Positions 16,900 to 27,690 of a stretch of DNA of 56,875 nt are shown here, piece by piece. The stretch is from Candidatus Bathyarchaeota archaeon A05DMB-4. GTDB lineage: Archaea; Thermoproteota; Bathyarchaeia; Bathyarchaeales; SOJC01. The notes under the pieces were generated by a model. That model was not told the origin of the DNA. It saw only the letters and a program-made list of their open reading frames with translations, and did not search any database. The first letter of the stretch is position 1. Each line of letters begins with the position of its first letter. The stretch covers positions 1 through 56,875 of the forward strand of contig JABFQO010000011.1 of assembly GCA_019685575.1 (NCBI GenBank), read 5' to 3'. The position numbers and the translations under genes are program-made.

Positions 16900-17739
16900 G
16901 TGAAAGTCGGAGTTTTTAAGTGTGGTAACATTGCCTCTTCACCAGTGTTTGAACTTCTCCTCGATGAACTCGCAGATCGCCAAGACGTGAAAACCCGAAC
17001 CGTAACCACGGGCTCGAAAATGGGCGTCGAAGACGTCGAAGAAGCCCTGCCGAAACTGTTCGAATTCAACCCAAACCTCCTCGTCCTCATATGCCCCAAT
17101 GCCGCTCTCCCAGGACCCGCAAAAGTTAGAGAAAAATTTTCTGCCAGCGGCTTGCCTGGCGTGGTTGTAACGGATGCGCCGGGAAAACGAATTAAGGCTG
17201 ATTTGGAAAAGCAAGATTTGGGCTACATAATCATCATGGGCGATCCGCTCATCGGTGCACGAAGAGAGTTTCTGGACCCGTTGGAGATGGCGATTTTTAA
17301 CTCGAACATCATCAAAGTCCTCGCCATCGCTGGCGTCTATCGCATGGTGCATCAGGAAATAGACAAACTGATTTATGCAATAAAGAGCAATGGCGAGAAT
17401 CTTGCTCCACCACGATTAGTAATCGATATAAACATAATTCGAGACAGATCCGACTTCACGAACCCCTACGCAAAAGCCAAAGCCATAGCCGCATACGCTT
17501 TGACGGAAAAAATTGCGGAAATAAACTTTCAGGCGTGTTTTATAGAAAAAGAAAGCGACAAATTCATTCCCCTCGTTGCTTCTGCGCATGAAATTGCCCA
17601 AACAGCGGCGAGGCTTGCAGAAGAAGCAAGAGAAATCGAGAAATGTGGCGATTCTCTGGTGAGAAAGCCTCACGCAAAGGATGGAAGGGCTAAGGCTAAG
17701 ACGAAATTGATGCTTCCTCCCGTGTTTTTAGAGGGATGA
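16900..17739 (+). CDS. mtd: F420-dependent methylene-tetrahydromethanopterin dehydrogenase
   Basis: Mtd reversibly oxidises methylene-H4MPT with coenzyme F420, a cytosolic step of the methyl branch of the archaeal Wood-Ljungdahl pathway. The protein shows the family opening KVGVFKCGNIASSPVFELLLDE, and the conserved CPNAALPGP and GDPLIGARREFLDP blocks. I choose GTG 16900 because GGAAGGA lies six bases before it and the 279-residue product then begins like known Mtd proteins; a GTG 30 bases upstream would add ten residues. It is divergent from the FrhB-like gene. Confidence 0.93.
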   Translation: MKVGVFKCGNIASSPVFELLLDELADRQDVKTRTVTTGSKMGVEDVEEALPKLFEFNPNLLVLICPNAALPGPAKVREKFSASGLPGVVVTDAPGKRIKADLEKQDLGYIIIMGDPLIGARREFLDPLEMAIFNSNIIKVLAIAGVYRMVHQEIDKLIYAIKSNGENLAPPRLVIDINIIRDRSDFTNPYAKAKAIAAYALTEKIAEINFQACFIEKESDKFIPLVASAHEIAQTAARLAEEAREIEKCGDSLVRKPHAKDGRAKAKTKLMLPPVFLEG

Positions 17740-17880
17740 TGTTTTTGTTTTTGTGGCATGGTGTTTCGAGAATTCCTTAGTGTAGCATGTTTTGTATATA
17801 CATTATATATTTGTATGTAAGATATTTCGACTAAGCATATACGCCTTTTCCACATTTCCCTTCGGTAGAGGGCTACAAGG

Positions 17881-19605
17881 TTGAAAGTGCTTGAAATCAC
17901 TCCGCTTAAAGACAAGAAATTGACGGTGTATATTCTAGAAAAAGAATACAACGAACCATTCTGGATAACCGAACCAGCCTCAAACTCAAACTCGCTCAAG
18001 ACTCATGCGCTCTATAAACCTTCAATTGGGCTTTGCAGGTTCTTAGAAAACCTAGTCAAAAAAGTAAAGCCAGATTTCGTAACCGACGAATTGGGTATGC
18101 GGACAGAAAAGGAATTTCACAAGAATAATGCTTTAGCAAGGATGCTTCGAGAAGAAAAAATCGCGCTGTTCCCGGTGGATATTGATGAAAACGCCAAAGC
18201 ATACCTTGCCGTGAACATGGATAAAAAGAGAGAATTGCGAGACCGCGTGTTGGAAGCGTTGGAGAAATTTTCCGAGCAAAACGGTGAAGATTCTGTTGAA
18301 AAGGATTATCTTGTCACTTATGGTCAATGCTTGCAGCATGAGCTTGAAGAATTAGAAAGGGAGATAAACTTCTCTATACGGGAAAACTGGATTGTCATGG
18401 GCATCCTCGATCACGCAAAGGAAATTAATAATGAAAAAGATGAAATAACATGCATCCACGTAAGCAGCCCAGAGCACATAGAGCCGGTGAAGAGGCTTTT
18501 GGAATCCTTGGACGTTAGAGTTGAAGTTATCAAAATTTCAAAAAAAATAGTCACAGCCTCCGCTGAGGCGTCTCCTTCTGAAATAGAAAACCTCTTGCAA
18601 TCGATGCAGATTCAAGTAAAACCAATCGTGGGAAAAACTTCTGACGATTCGCCCTACCTGTTGTTCTATTTGGATACCGATAAAAAAGCCAGCCCATTTG
18701 ACATTTGTATGGCGTACGATGCAGGGTACAATGCAGTAATCCCCTACGAGAACGTCACTCCGGAAGACGCAAGAAGGATTGTTCAGGACGCCCTGTTTTC
18801 TAGAACCCCGAAAGCCGCTAAACACACGTGCTTTTTAATCGGAGGCAAAAATGCTGAAAAAGCCGAAGAAGTTTTCAAAGTCGTAAAAGACGCGATGTTT
18901 CCTCCTTTCAAGGCAAGTATCATAATCGACCCAGGAGGCGCCTACACAACAGCAGCAGCTATGGTTGCCAAAGTAGAAGATGCACTCAAATCTCATAATC
19001 TTGGCGATTTGAAAGACAAAACCTGTGCAGTTCTTGGCACAGGAGCCGTTGGACAAATAGTAGCGGTTCTTTTAGCAAAGCTCGGCTGCAACGTGCTTAT
19101 AGCCAGTATTAATCCCGAACGCGCGGATGGAAACGAACATGCCGAAAGCGTAGCAAGATTCCTAAACAATGAATACGGGGTTAAAGTGCAAGGCGTTTTC
19201 GCACCTACAGCGGACAAAAAAATTGAATTATTGAAAAAGGCCGACGTAGTGTTTTGCGCCGGATCTAGAGGAGTGCGTGTTATAGAGAAGGAATGGTTAA
19301 AAGAACTTAAATTAATGAAAGTCATCGCTGACGTAAACGCTATTCCGCCCTTCGGCGTTGAAGGAATAGAACTTAAAGATGACATGAGAGAAATAGCGGT
19401 CGGGATTTTTGGAATTGGAGCGCTCACGATAGGCGATTTAAAGCATAAATTGGAAAAAGAGATTCTCCGAGAGGCAAAGAGCAACGGCAAAGAAATATAC
19501 AACTACACTTTGGCTTTGCAAACAGCGAGAAAACTGCTTCAGAGGGAACTTTCCATCGCCAAACTTGAGTTGACTTTGAATTATCCGCGACCTAAAAAAG
19601 ATTAA
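17881..19605 (+). CDS. Novel-domain fusion with MtdB-like NAD(P)-dependent methylene-H4MPT dehydrogenase
   Basis: The 574-residue protein has two parts. Residues about 258-574 match the layout of bacterial MtdB: an opening FYLDTD..ASPFD, a YENVTPEDA loop, a PGGAYTTAAA stretch and a Rossmann nucleotide loop GTGAVGQ (386-392), ending in the GALTIGDLK region. MtdB oxidises methylene-H4MPT with NAD(P). Residues 1-255 are an extra domain I do not recognise, with a KPDFVTDELGMRTEKEF patch and a later IHVSSPEHIEPVKRLL patch, loosely like TraB-type proteins. The start is TTG with GAGGG nine bases upstream. It lies 141 bases after mtd and its stop overlaps that of the PhoU-like gene. The MtdB call is strong; cofactor choice is not settled. 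Confidence 0.85.
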   Translation: MKVLEITPLKDKKLTVYILEKEYNEPFWITEPASNSNSLKTHALYKPSIGLCRFLENLVKKVKPDFVTDELGMRTEKEFHKNNALARMLREEKIALFPVDIDENAKAYLAVNMDKKRELRDRVLEALEKFSEQNGEDSVEKDYLVTYGQCLQHELEELEREINFSIRENWIVMGILDHAKEINNEKDEITCIHVSSPEHIEPVKRLLESLDVRVEVIKISKKIVTASAEASPSEIENLLQSMQIQVKPIVGKTSDDSPYLLFYLDTDKKASPFDICMAYDAGYNAVIPYENVTPEDARRIVQDALFSRTPKAAKHTCFLIGGKNAEKAEEVFKVVKDAMFPPFKASIIIDPGGAYTTAAAMVAKVEDALKSHNLGDLKDKTCAVLGTGAVGQIVAVLLAKLGCNVLIASINPERADGNEHAESVARFLNNEYGVKVQGVFAPTADKKIELLKKADVVFCAGSRGVRVIEKEWLKELKLMKVIADVNAIPPFGVEGIELKDDMREIAVGIFGIGALTIGDLKHKLEKEILREAKSNGKEIYNYTLALQTARKLLQRELSIAKLELTLNYPRPKKD

Positions 19606-20618
19606 CTGCTCATCAGGTAAGCACGGTTTATTGCCAACTCTGCAATGTCTGCGGCGCATTCCGCGATTCTTTTTATGCTGTCACGCAGAGAGCAAATGGC
19701 ACAAATCATCTGAGGATTCTTTTGTTTGCTCATAAAAGCCTTTGAAGCAATTTCTCGATCCATCTTTTCAATATTTTTCTGTTGCTCCAACACCTCGTCT
19801 GAAACTATAATATCTTTTGAGAGAAAAGCACCGAATGCCTTGGAATACAGGTTAACTGCTTCCGTGCCCGCCGTGAATAAGAGATTCAACAAATTGTCCG
19901 GTATGCGCTGGTTCTCTCCTGACAACATTATCACATGCCTTGCAATATTAGCCGAATGGTCGGCGGTATGCTCCACTCTGTATACGAGAGTCTGATGATC
20001 CATAGCATCCAAGGGATTCATGCCTAACTCGCTTGCAAGGAAAGAATCTTGTGCAGCATCGCGGATAAGTCGGAGAAGGAAAAAACAAAAGTGGTCCACA
20101 TCATCATCCAAAGAAAAAACCGCCTTCGCCAACATTACGTCTCGGTTCTTTAGCGAATTCAAAGCGTCCCGGCACATTGAACTTGAAATCAAGTGCATTC
20201 TTTGAATAGCCAATTCGAGCGATGCTTTTGATTCGTCGATTAATGTTTGTATGTACATGCTTTTGGCGTCGGATTCCATGATTCGCATGTAAAGCATTCT
20301 GACGATGTTGCGGATTGCTTTGCTTTGTGTAACTGAAAAAACGTTTTTTGACACAATTTTGATTCCTGAATAACCATTCAAGTAGCAACCGACTATTTTT
20401 CGCACGATCAGCGTGTCTCTCTCGTCCACGTCAATGTGGAGCACGATTTCTTTTGGTTCTTTCTTTCCCTCTGCACTGGGAGTGACTACCAAAGAACGGT
20501 CACGCTGAACCGCAAGCGAAACCACATCGCCTTGTTTCAATTCGTTCATCTTCACCCAATGCTTGGGAAGAGAGATCACAAGCGATGATCGCCCCAAGGA
20601 CATGATTTTACGTTCCAT
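19602..20618 (-). CDS. AbrB-PhoU family regulator
   Basis: The 338-residue protein begins with a SpoVT/AbrB-type DNA-binding swapped hairpin (LGRSSLVISLPKHWVK, residues 6-21) and continues with helical PhoU domains. Archaeal proteins of this build are annotated as phosphate-uptake regulators, but no phosphate transporter is nearby. I use ATG 20618, preceded by GAAGGGAACG; the frame continues upstream through an AT-rich, non-coding-looking stretch. The gene is tail to tail with the MtdB fusion and the stop codons overlap in TTAA. Two AT-rich palindromes upstream are candidate binding sites. Local control of the C1 genes is possible but is inference. Confidence 0.82.
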   Translation of the reverse strand: MERKIMSLGRSSLVISLPKHWVKMNELKQGDVVSLAVQRDRSLVVTPSAEGKKEPKEIVLHIDVDERDTLIVRKIVGCYLNGYSGIKIVSKNVFSVTQSKAIRNIVRMLYMRIMESDAKSMYIQTLIDESKASLELAIQRMHLISSSMCRDALNSLKNRDVMLAKAVFSLDDDVDHFCFFLLRLIRDAAQDSFLASELGMNPLDAMDHQTLVYRVEHTADHSANIARHVIMLSGENQRIPDNLLNLLFTAGTEAVNLYSKAFGAFLSKDIIVSDEVLEQQKNIEKMDREIASKAFMSKQKNPQMICAICSLRDSIKRIAECAADIAELAINRAYLMSS

Positions 20619-20938
20619 AACGTTCCCTTCAAATATTAATATTGACGTTTTATAAATACAAATAAAACAAATATATATTTGCTTTTTCAAACATAGGCCT
20701 TGCTTGATTACTATGATTTGTGAAGGCATTTTTTTTAAAAAAAAAAAAAGCACTACACGAGCATGTGAAAGACAACGTTAGAGAAAAGAAGTTAAAGTTC
20801 TGCAACTGCCCTTAAAGATGCTTTGTTAGAAGAAAAAAAGAATTTGCTTATATGTTTGCAAAACGTAGCCATAATCGTTTAGATGTCACGATAACATTCA
20901 TGAATACGTGTTTAACTTGAACCTCGAGTGATAATGGC
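20619..20938. promoter_or_regulatory. AT-rich intergenic region with two palindromes and a probable phoU promoter
   Basis: This 320-base gap separates the divergent PhoU-like and DUF166 genes. For the minus strand it holds a TATA-like ATTTATAAAA (about 20648-20657) and two perfect palindromes: a 12-bp AATATTAATATT at 20632-20643 and a 14-bp CAAATATATATTTG at 20668-20681. They sit on either side of the TATA element. Near 20728-20750 there is a long T tract followed by an A tract. No further gene was seen. Confidence 0.5.
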
Positions 20939-21766
20939 ATGAATTCTACAGCCAGTAAGAACCCGTTAACTCTCGTGTTCATATACAGCGGCGAGTTCGC
21001 GGAACGGGTTATAAGGAATTTGATTAACGATCCCAGCTTCTGCAAGTCCTGCGGTCTCTACTGCGACTCCTGCAAGTATGGTGTCTACACTTACGTTCGT
21101 AACATCCGCGCCGCGATCGAACTGCCCGCCCCCTCAGACCTTCCCGCATTCATAGACGAACCAGAAAAATACATGCCAAAAAATATTCCAAAAGCCGACT
21201 TGTGCATAGCCACTGGGCTACATAAGGACTTGCTGCTGGAACTCCCCCGCTTCATAAGCAATATTGGAATAAAAGGATTGGTTGTGCCGATTGAAGATTT
21301 TGTAGAGGTTCCGTCGGGTCTGAGAAAACAGTTGGAAGAAAAATGCGTGGAATTTGGCTTGGAAGATGCGTTCCCGAAACCGTTCTGTTCGTTGAGGGCG
21401 TCTGAGGATAAGCCGACTATTTCGAGGCTTGTGAACGAACTTAAGATTGGTAGACCTCTGTTGGAGATTTCGACCGTGAAGAGGGGAAACAGCGAAGTCA
21501 TAGAATCTACAATTGTCAGAAGATGCGCCCCATGCGGTTCCTCATGGTACATAGCGAGAAAACTCGTCGGAATAGAGACAAAAAAAGAAGTCCTCTACGA
21601 CGCCATAGCCAAAGCACACCACAGCTATCCGTGCACTGCAACGATGGGCGTAGACCCAGAAGAAAAAGAACCCATACTTCACATGGGAGGCTATATCATT
21701 CGAGAGGAAGTGGAAAACGCGTTAAAACAAGCTAAAGCCTCTTCGCAGAAAACGCCAAGCCAGTAA
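20939..21766 (+). CDS. DUF166 family protein
   Basis: The 275-residue protein fits the archaeal DUF166 family, which has sometimes been labelled thymidylate-synthase-like without good reason. Visible features are an N-terminal FIYSGEFAERVIRNL strand-helix, two cysteine pairs (CKSCGLYCDSCKYG, near residues 35-48), and a late RRCAPCGSSW motif near residue 194. The cysteine pairs suggest metal or iron-sulfur binding. GAGTGAT precedes the ATG. It is monocistronic between divergent and convergent neighbours. No reaction can be assigned. Confidence 0.7.
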   Translation: MNSTASKNPLTLVFIYSGEFAERVIRNLINDPSFCKSCGLYCDSCKYGVYTYVRNIRAAIELPAPSDLPAFIDEPEKYMPKNIPKADLCIATGLHKDLLLELPRFISNIGIKGLVVPIEDFVEVPSGLRKQLEEKCVEFGLEDAFPKPFCSLRASEDKPTISRLVNELKIGRPLLEISTVKRGNSEVIESTIVRRCAPCGSSWYIARKLVGIETKKEVLYDAIAKAHHSYPCTATMGVDPEEKEPILHMGGYIIREEVENALKQAKASSQKTPSQ

Positions 21767-21917
21767 AAAAGCCTTCTCCCCTGCGCTACGTGTTATGTGC
21801 CTCAGATACCCCAGGATTTTTGCGTCATCTTTTTTCAGATTTTTGGCTTCGTCATCGGCACATGCTAATGGGCAGAAGCGTTGCATAAAGATTTTGCACT
21901 CGCCTCAAGTGGTTTGC

Positions 21918-22910
21918 CTATGTGCTTGTACTGTTGAACCTGTAACCGCCAAAACTTATCACAAGAAACAGAAAATAAAAGAAAAGCAAAATTCCGCCTT
22001 CACGCCAGCCTATTTTTTCGCTGGAAAGGAAATACCAGAGAAATAGGTTGGCTATTAATGAAAACATGACCAAATCGGAAAACGCGGCCATGTTGACGGT
22101 TAACTGCGAAGCTATGAGAGTGACGCCTAAGATGCACGTGATGTTTATGAAACCGCTTCCGATAATATTTCCAAAAGCAAGCTTCAAGTGTCCTTGCTTG
22201 GTTGCAGTGATGCTTGTCGCGAGTTCTGGTATGCTGGTGCCGAAGGCAACTACTGTTGCGCCTATTATGACTCTCGGTACTCCCACTTGTAAGGCGATGT
22301 ATGACGCTGTGTCCACGATGAAATAGGAGCTTATGACGACGCCGACGGCTCCGAAAAAGGCCCAAAAAGTGTATCGTGGAAGCTTTTGGCTTTCGGCGAC
22401 AACCGTGCCATCTTGTGTTTTGGTTCGTGTTCTTGAGAGTTGGAAAGTATAAACAACAAAAATTGCCAAAAGAACCACGCCGACGAACCTACTTGCGTAG
22501 CCTATGTATAGCAGAGTCAACGGAATCAGGGACGCTACGAAAAGGCCGAAATGGAGGCTTCCGAATTCTTGTTTGGTAGAAAGCGGGAGAGCGCTCACGG
22601 TTCCTCGTTTTTTTGTAGTAACCATAAGTATGCATAAACCAAGTATTAGGCACACGTTTACTATGTTCGAGCCTAACACGTTTCCGACAGCAACTCCTAC
22701 GGCTTCTCCTCCTACGGCTGAGAAAATCGCTACTGAAAGTTCAGGCAGTGAGGTGGAGAACGCTACGAGGATGAAACCAATTGTTGTTTTCCCAAAGCCT
22801 GTGATGTCAGCGACTTTGACGGAGTTTGTAATCGTCAAGTGACTGGCTTTATCTAAAATCAGCAGAGAAGCAAGAAGAATTATCACGTTAACAAGGATTC
22901 CCTCAAACAA
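21918..22910 (-). CDS. Calcium/sodium antiporter (CaCA family)
   Basis: This 330-residue membrane protein has about ten hydrophobic segments in two inverted halves. Each half carries the family's alpha-repeat: IGFILVAFSTSLPELSVAI near residue 46 and IGATVVAFGTSIPELATSI near residue 220, with the ion-binding glutamates. It should exchange calcium or a similar cation against sodium or protons across the cytoplasmic membrane. The start is TTG. The stop is TAG. Charged linker residues between halves (around 145-160) are normal for the family. Confidence 0.92.
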   Translation of the reverse strand: MFEGILVNVIILLASLLILDKASHLTITNSVKVADITGFGKTTIGFILVAFSTSLPELSVAIFSAVGGEAVGVAVGNVLGSNIVNVCLILGLCILMVTTKKRGTVSALPLSTKQEFGSLHFGLFVASLIPLTLLYIGYASRFVGVVLLAIFVVYTFQLSRTRTKTQDGTVVAESQKLPRYTFWAFFGAVGVVISSYFIVDTASYIALQVGVPRVIIGATVVAFGTSIPELATSITATKQGHLKLAFGNIIGSGFINITCILGVTLIASQLTVNMAAFSDLVMFSLIANLFLWYFLSSEKIGWREGGILLFFYFLFLVISFGGYRFNSTST

Positions 22911-23027
22911 TGCTAGTCACTCGCTTATTTTCTCTGAAGCATCGTTAAAAAATGTTTCCGAGATTTTTTGGAAAGATTAAAAAATGGAACGCATCAAAAT
23001 AGTGAGGCGTTTAAGGAAGGGTTATGT

Positions 23028-23732
23028 TTGCGTCAAAGCGTCGCTGTTGCTCTAGTCGCTGTTTTCGGTGCACTTCACACGGTGCTGTCTATGTTTCCGG
23101 GGCCTGTAGGTTTCAGAAGCTGGATAATCTTGATCGTCCCCCTGGAAGGAATAATCCTCGGGCCGGTTCTTGGCTTTTCAGCGGGGTTTATTGGGTATTT
23201 CTTGGGGTGGTTTATTCGTCCTCGTCCTGAACCTATGTTTTTTGGCTTGGGCGAACCCGTAGGCGCTCTCGGTGCGGGTCTAATTGCGCAACGGAAGTGG
23301 TTGCATGCTTTGCTTCTTTACGGGATGATGTTGTTAGGGTTTTTTGCTTATCCGTTGACAGCGAGTCTTCCGCTTTGGGCTTTGTGGGACATCTACATCG
23401 CCTTCGTTTGCATTTTCTTATTCGCCCTTCTAAGTCGCAGAATGAAAATGACCGCCACGTCCGTGCAGAATCTCCCTGCTCTCTTAGGCTTTGCAGCTTT
23501 TATCGGCACTGAAGCGGACGTTCTTGCAAGGATTTTCATGCTTGTTCCGCTTAATGGCTATCAACGGTGGGGCGTGCCCGCTTACGTTTTGCCAGACATT
23601 TTTGTTTTGGGCGCGTTTCAAACGCCCGTTGAGGCTGTAATCAGCGTCATCGCAACCATTATCATCGGCGTGCCACTCGTCAAAACGCTTCAGAGAAACA
23701 AAATGCTAAATTCTACGACTGCCGTGTCGTAG
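23028..23732 (+). CDS. Multi-span membrane protein, ECF-transporter S-component-like
   Basis: I choose TTG 23028, which has GGAAGG seven bases upstream, giving 234 residues with five or six membrane spans. The frame is open 60 bases further upstream but there is no good ribosome site. The pattern of short helices, an early VPLEGIILGPVLGFSAG segment and a PRPEP loop resembles the substrate-binding S subunits of ECF vitamin transporters. No ECF ATPase or T-component is nearby, so it would need a shared module encoded elsewhere. The substrate is unknown. Confidence 0.55.
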   Translation: MRQSVAVALVAVFGALHTVLSMFPGPVGFRSWIILIVPLEGIILGPVLGFSAGFIGYFLGWFIRPRPEPMFFGLGEPVGALGAGLIAQRKWLHALLLYGMMLLGFFAYPLTASLPLWALWDIYIAFVCIFLFALLSRRMKMTATSVQNLPALLGFAAFIGTEADVLARIFMLVPLNGYQRWGVPAYVLPDIFVLGAFQTPVEAVISVIATIIIGVPLVKTLQRNKMLNSTTAVS

Positions 23733-23758
23733 ATGCGCTCGGTTTGTTTTCTAGAAAA

Positions 23759-23768
23759 CTTTATACAT
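23759..23768 (+). promoter_or_regulatory. Possible TATA box upstream of the MvhD2-NfnAB operon
   Basis: CTTTATACAT lies in the 170-base gap before the iron-sulfur gene at 23903. It would imply a leader of about 110 bases. A second AT-rich element near 23820-23828 is closer to the gene, so the choice is uncertain. Confidence 0.3.
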
Positions 23769-23902
23769 ACCAAACCATTTGAACAATACTTCTACCACCT
23801 TTAGGCGAATAACCTTTGGAGATATATTGTTGCAGAAGCCTAGGCGGAAATCGATTTTTGACGATTGTTTATGAGCGAAAATGTTGAAAGAGGTAAGATG
23901 CG

Positions 23903-25107
23903 ATGGGTGAAAATTCTCAAAAAGCGGTTGAAATTAAAGAAGATTTCTGTGGTCGCTGTAGCGTTTGTTTTTCTATCTGCCCGTTCGACGCTATCGTTAG
24001 GGATGATAAAACTGGCGAAGCGAAAATCGACATTGAAACCTGCCAGGTCTGCGGCATTTGCTACAGTGCTTGTCCGGCAGGCGCCATTTCAACGGCATAT
24101 TATGATGTGAATGTGCTTTTGGATTATATTGAGAAAGCAATAAATGAAAAACATACTGACACTTTAGTTCTTTCTTGCCGTGGTAACACGCCTTCGACAT
24201 GCGAAGTTGTGGACTTGTTAAAAGATCAGAAAATAACCAGTTTTATTCCCCTAAGATTGCCGTGCGTTGGCAGGTTGTCTCCAGACTTTTTCTTGAAAGC
24301 GCTCGGTTTAGGCATGGAAAAAATCGTAGTTGTGCAATGTGAAGAAGATTTTTGCAGAAGTAAAAGAGGAAGCGCGGTCAACACAAGGCGGCTTCTCTTA
24401 GCCAAACACGCCTTAAAACAACTCGGCTTTGGAAAAGATGTTTTAACCATTATCGAAGCATCGAACAAAATCGAATATGACACTTCGCAGTGCGTAGGTT
24501 GCGATAAATGCGTCTTCATCTGTCCATACGAAGCCATCGAAGCCGAACCGTTAGCCACGCCTAGAATAAATTTTGAAAAATGTGTGGGTTGCGGAGCATG
24601 CGCACTTGTTTGTCCGCACTTTGCCGTTCAACTTAAAAACATGAAATACGATCCAACTTCGCAACTTCTTAGGCAACACGGTCAGACGCTGAGCAAATTG
24701 AAAACGAAAAAGGCATCGCCGGCGTTGCTTGTTTTTTGTTGTTCGTGGGCAGAATTCTCAGCGCTTGACTCGTTCATGAGAAGCAACGTTCCAGAAAACG
24801 TGGTACTTATGGAAATTCCATGTTTTAAAGGCTTAGACCCAATGCATGTCGTGGAAGCGTTTTATCTGGGTTTTGACGGCGTCCTTGCCGTGGTCTGTGC
24901 TGAAAAGGATTGCAAACTTGAAAAAGGACGAGAAATTGCAAAACGTAACGAAGAAGTCCTACGAAAAATGCTCGAAAAACTCGACCTCACAGAAAGGTTT
25001 AAACTCGCCGAATCTTCACCCCGCGATCTAGGAAATTTCGACAAAACCCTCAAAGAATTCGTCAAAAAAATTTCCAGCATGCCAAAACTTGAAAGGAGAA
25101 TCACAGT

Positions 25108-25120
<13 letters not shown>
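23903..25120 (+). CDS. Four-cluster iron-sulfur protein with two MvhD-type domains
   Basis: The 405-residue protein is an internal duplication. Each half has a diferredoxin module followed by a domain like MvhD, the hydrogenase delta subunit that carries a [2Fe-2S] cluster and docks to HdrA. Half one has Cys16/19/22/26 and 47/50/53/57, then Cys92, 100, 121, 146 and 151. Half two has Cys197/200/203/207 and 227/230/233/237, then Cys279-280, 307, 332 and 337. GAGGT precedes the ATG. It overlaps the next gene (NfnA-like) by 13 bases, so the three genes form one operon. It probably works as an electron hub linking ferredoxin or a hydrogenase/Hdr partner to the flavoproteins. Confidence 0.85.
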
Positions 25121-27361
<2,241 letters not shown>

Positions 27362-27387
27362 TCACAAATCTTTCGGAAAACTGTCGC

Positions 27388-27690
27388 TCACGTCTTCCAT
27401 TTATTTCGCTGAATTTCCAACCATTCCATTGTGCCTATAGCCACTCGTTCTCTCAAGTTCTCGAGGTGGTATCCTTTGGGGCATTCTGGGCGGTCATCGG
27501 GAACGAAGTCGCTCAGTTTTTTGCATGGAAATTCTTCGCAAAGACCGCAATGTTCAATGTCTTTTCCTAAGCAGCACTTAACAAAGTAGCAGTCCACATG
27601 GTCTTGGGGGACGCAGCCTCTGCATTTATCTGGGTAGTTTGGGCATTTTCCGCAATAGTCTCCGCAGAAAGCTGCTTCGGAGTGGCTCAT
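27388..27690 (-). CDS. DUF3795 family cysteine-rich protein
   Basis: The 100-residue protein is packed with cysteines in the DUF3795 pattern: CGDYCGKCPNYPDKCRGC near the start, then CYFVKCCLGKDIEHCGLCEEFPC. It probably binds zinc or an iron-sulfur cluster; the role of the family is not known. Its ATG overlaps the thioredoxin reductase stop (ATGA), so the two are translationally coupled. That pairing hints at redox handling. Confidence 0.8.
   Translation of the reverse strand: MSHSEAAFCGDYCGKCPNYPDKCRGCVPQDHVDCYFVKCCLGKDIEHCGLCEEFPCKKLSDFVPDDRPECPKGYHLENLRERVAIGTMEWLEIQRNKWKT

Noticed and set aside
19602-20618. Phosphate-specific PhoU regulator
   Set aside because: The fold is PhoU-like, but no phosphate transporter genes are near, so the specific phosphate role is not claimed.
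20939-21766. Thymidylate synthase
   Set aside because: DUF166 proteins have been labelled so, but the known catalytic motifs of thymidylate synthases are not visible.
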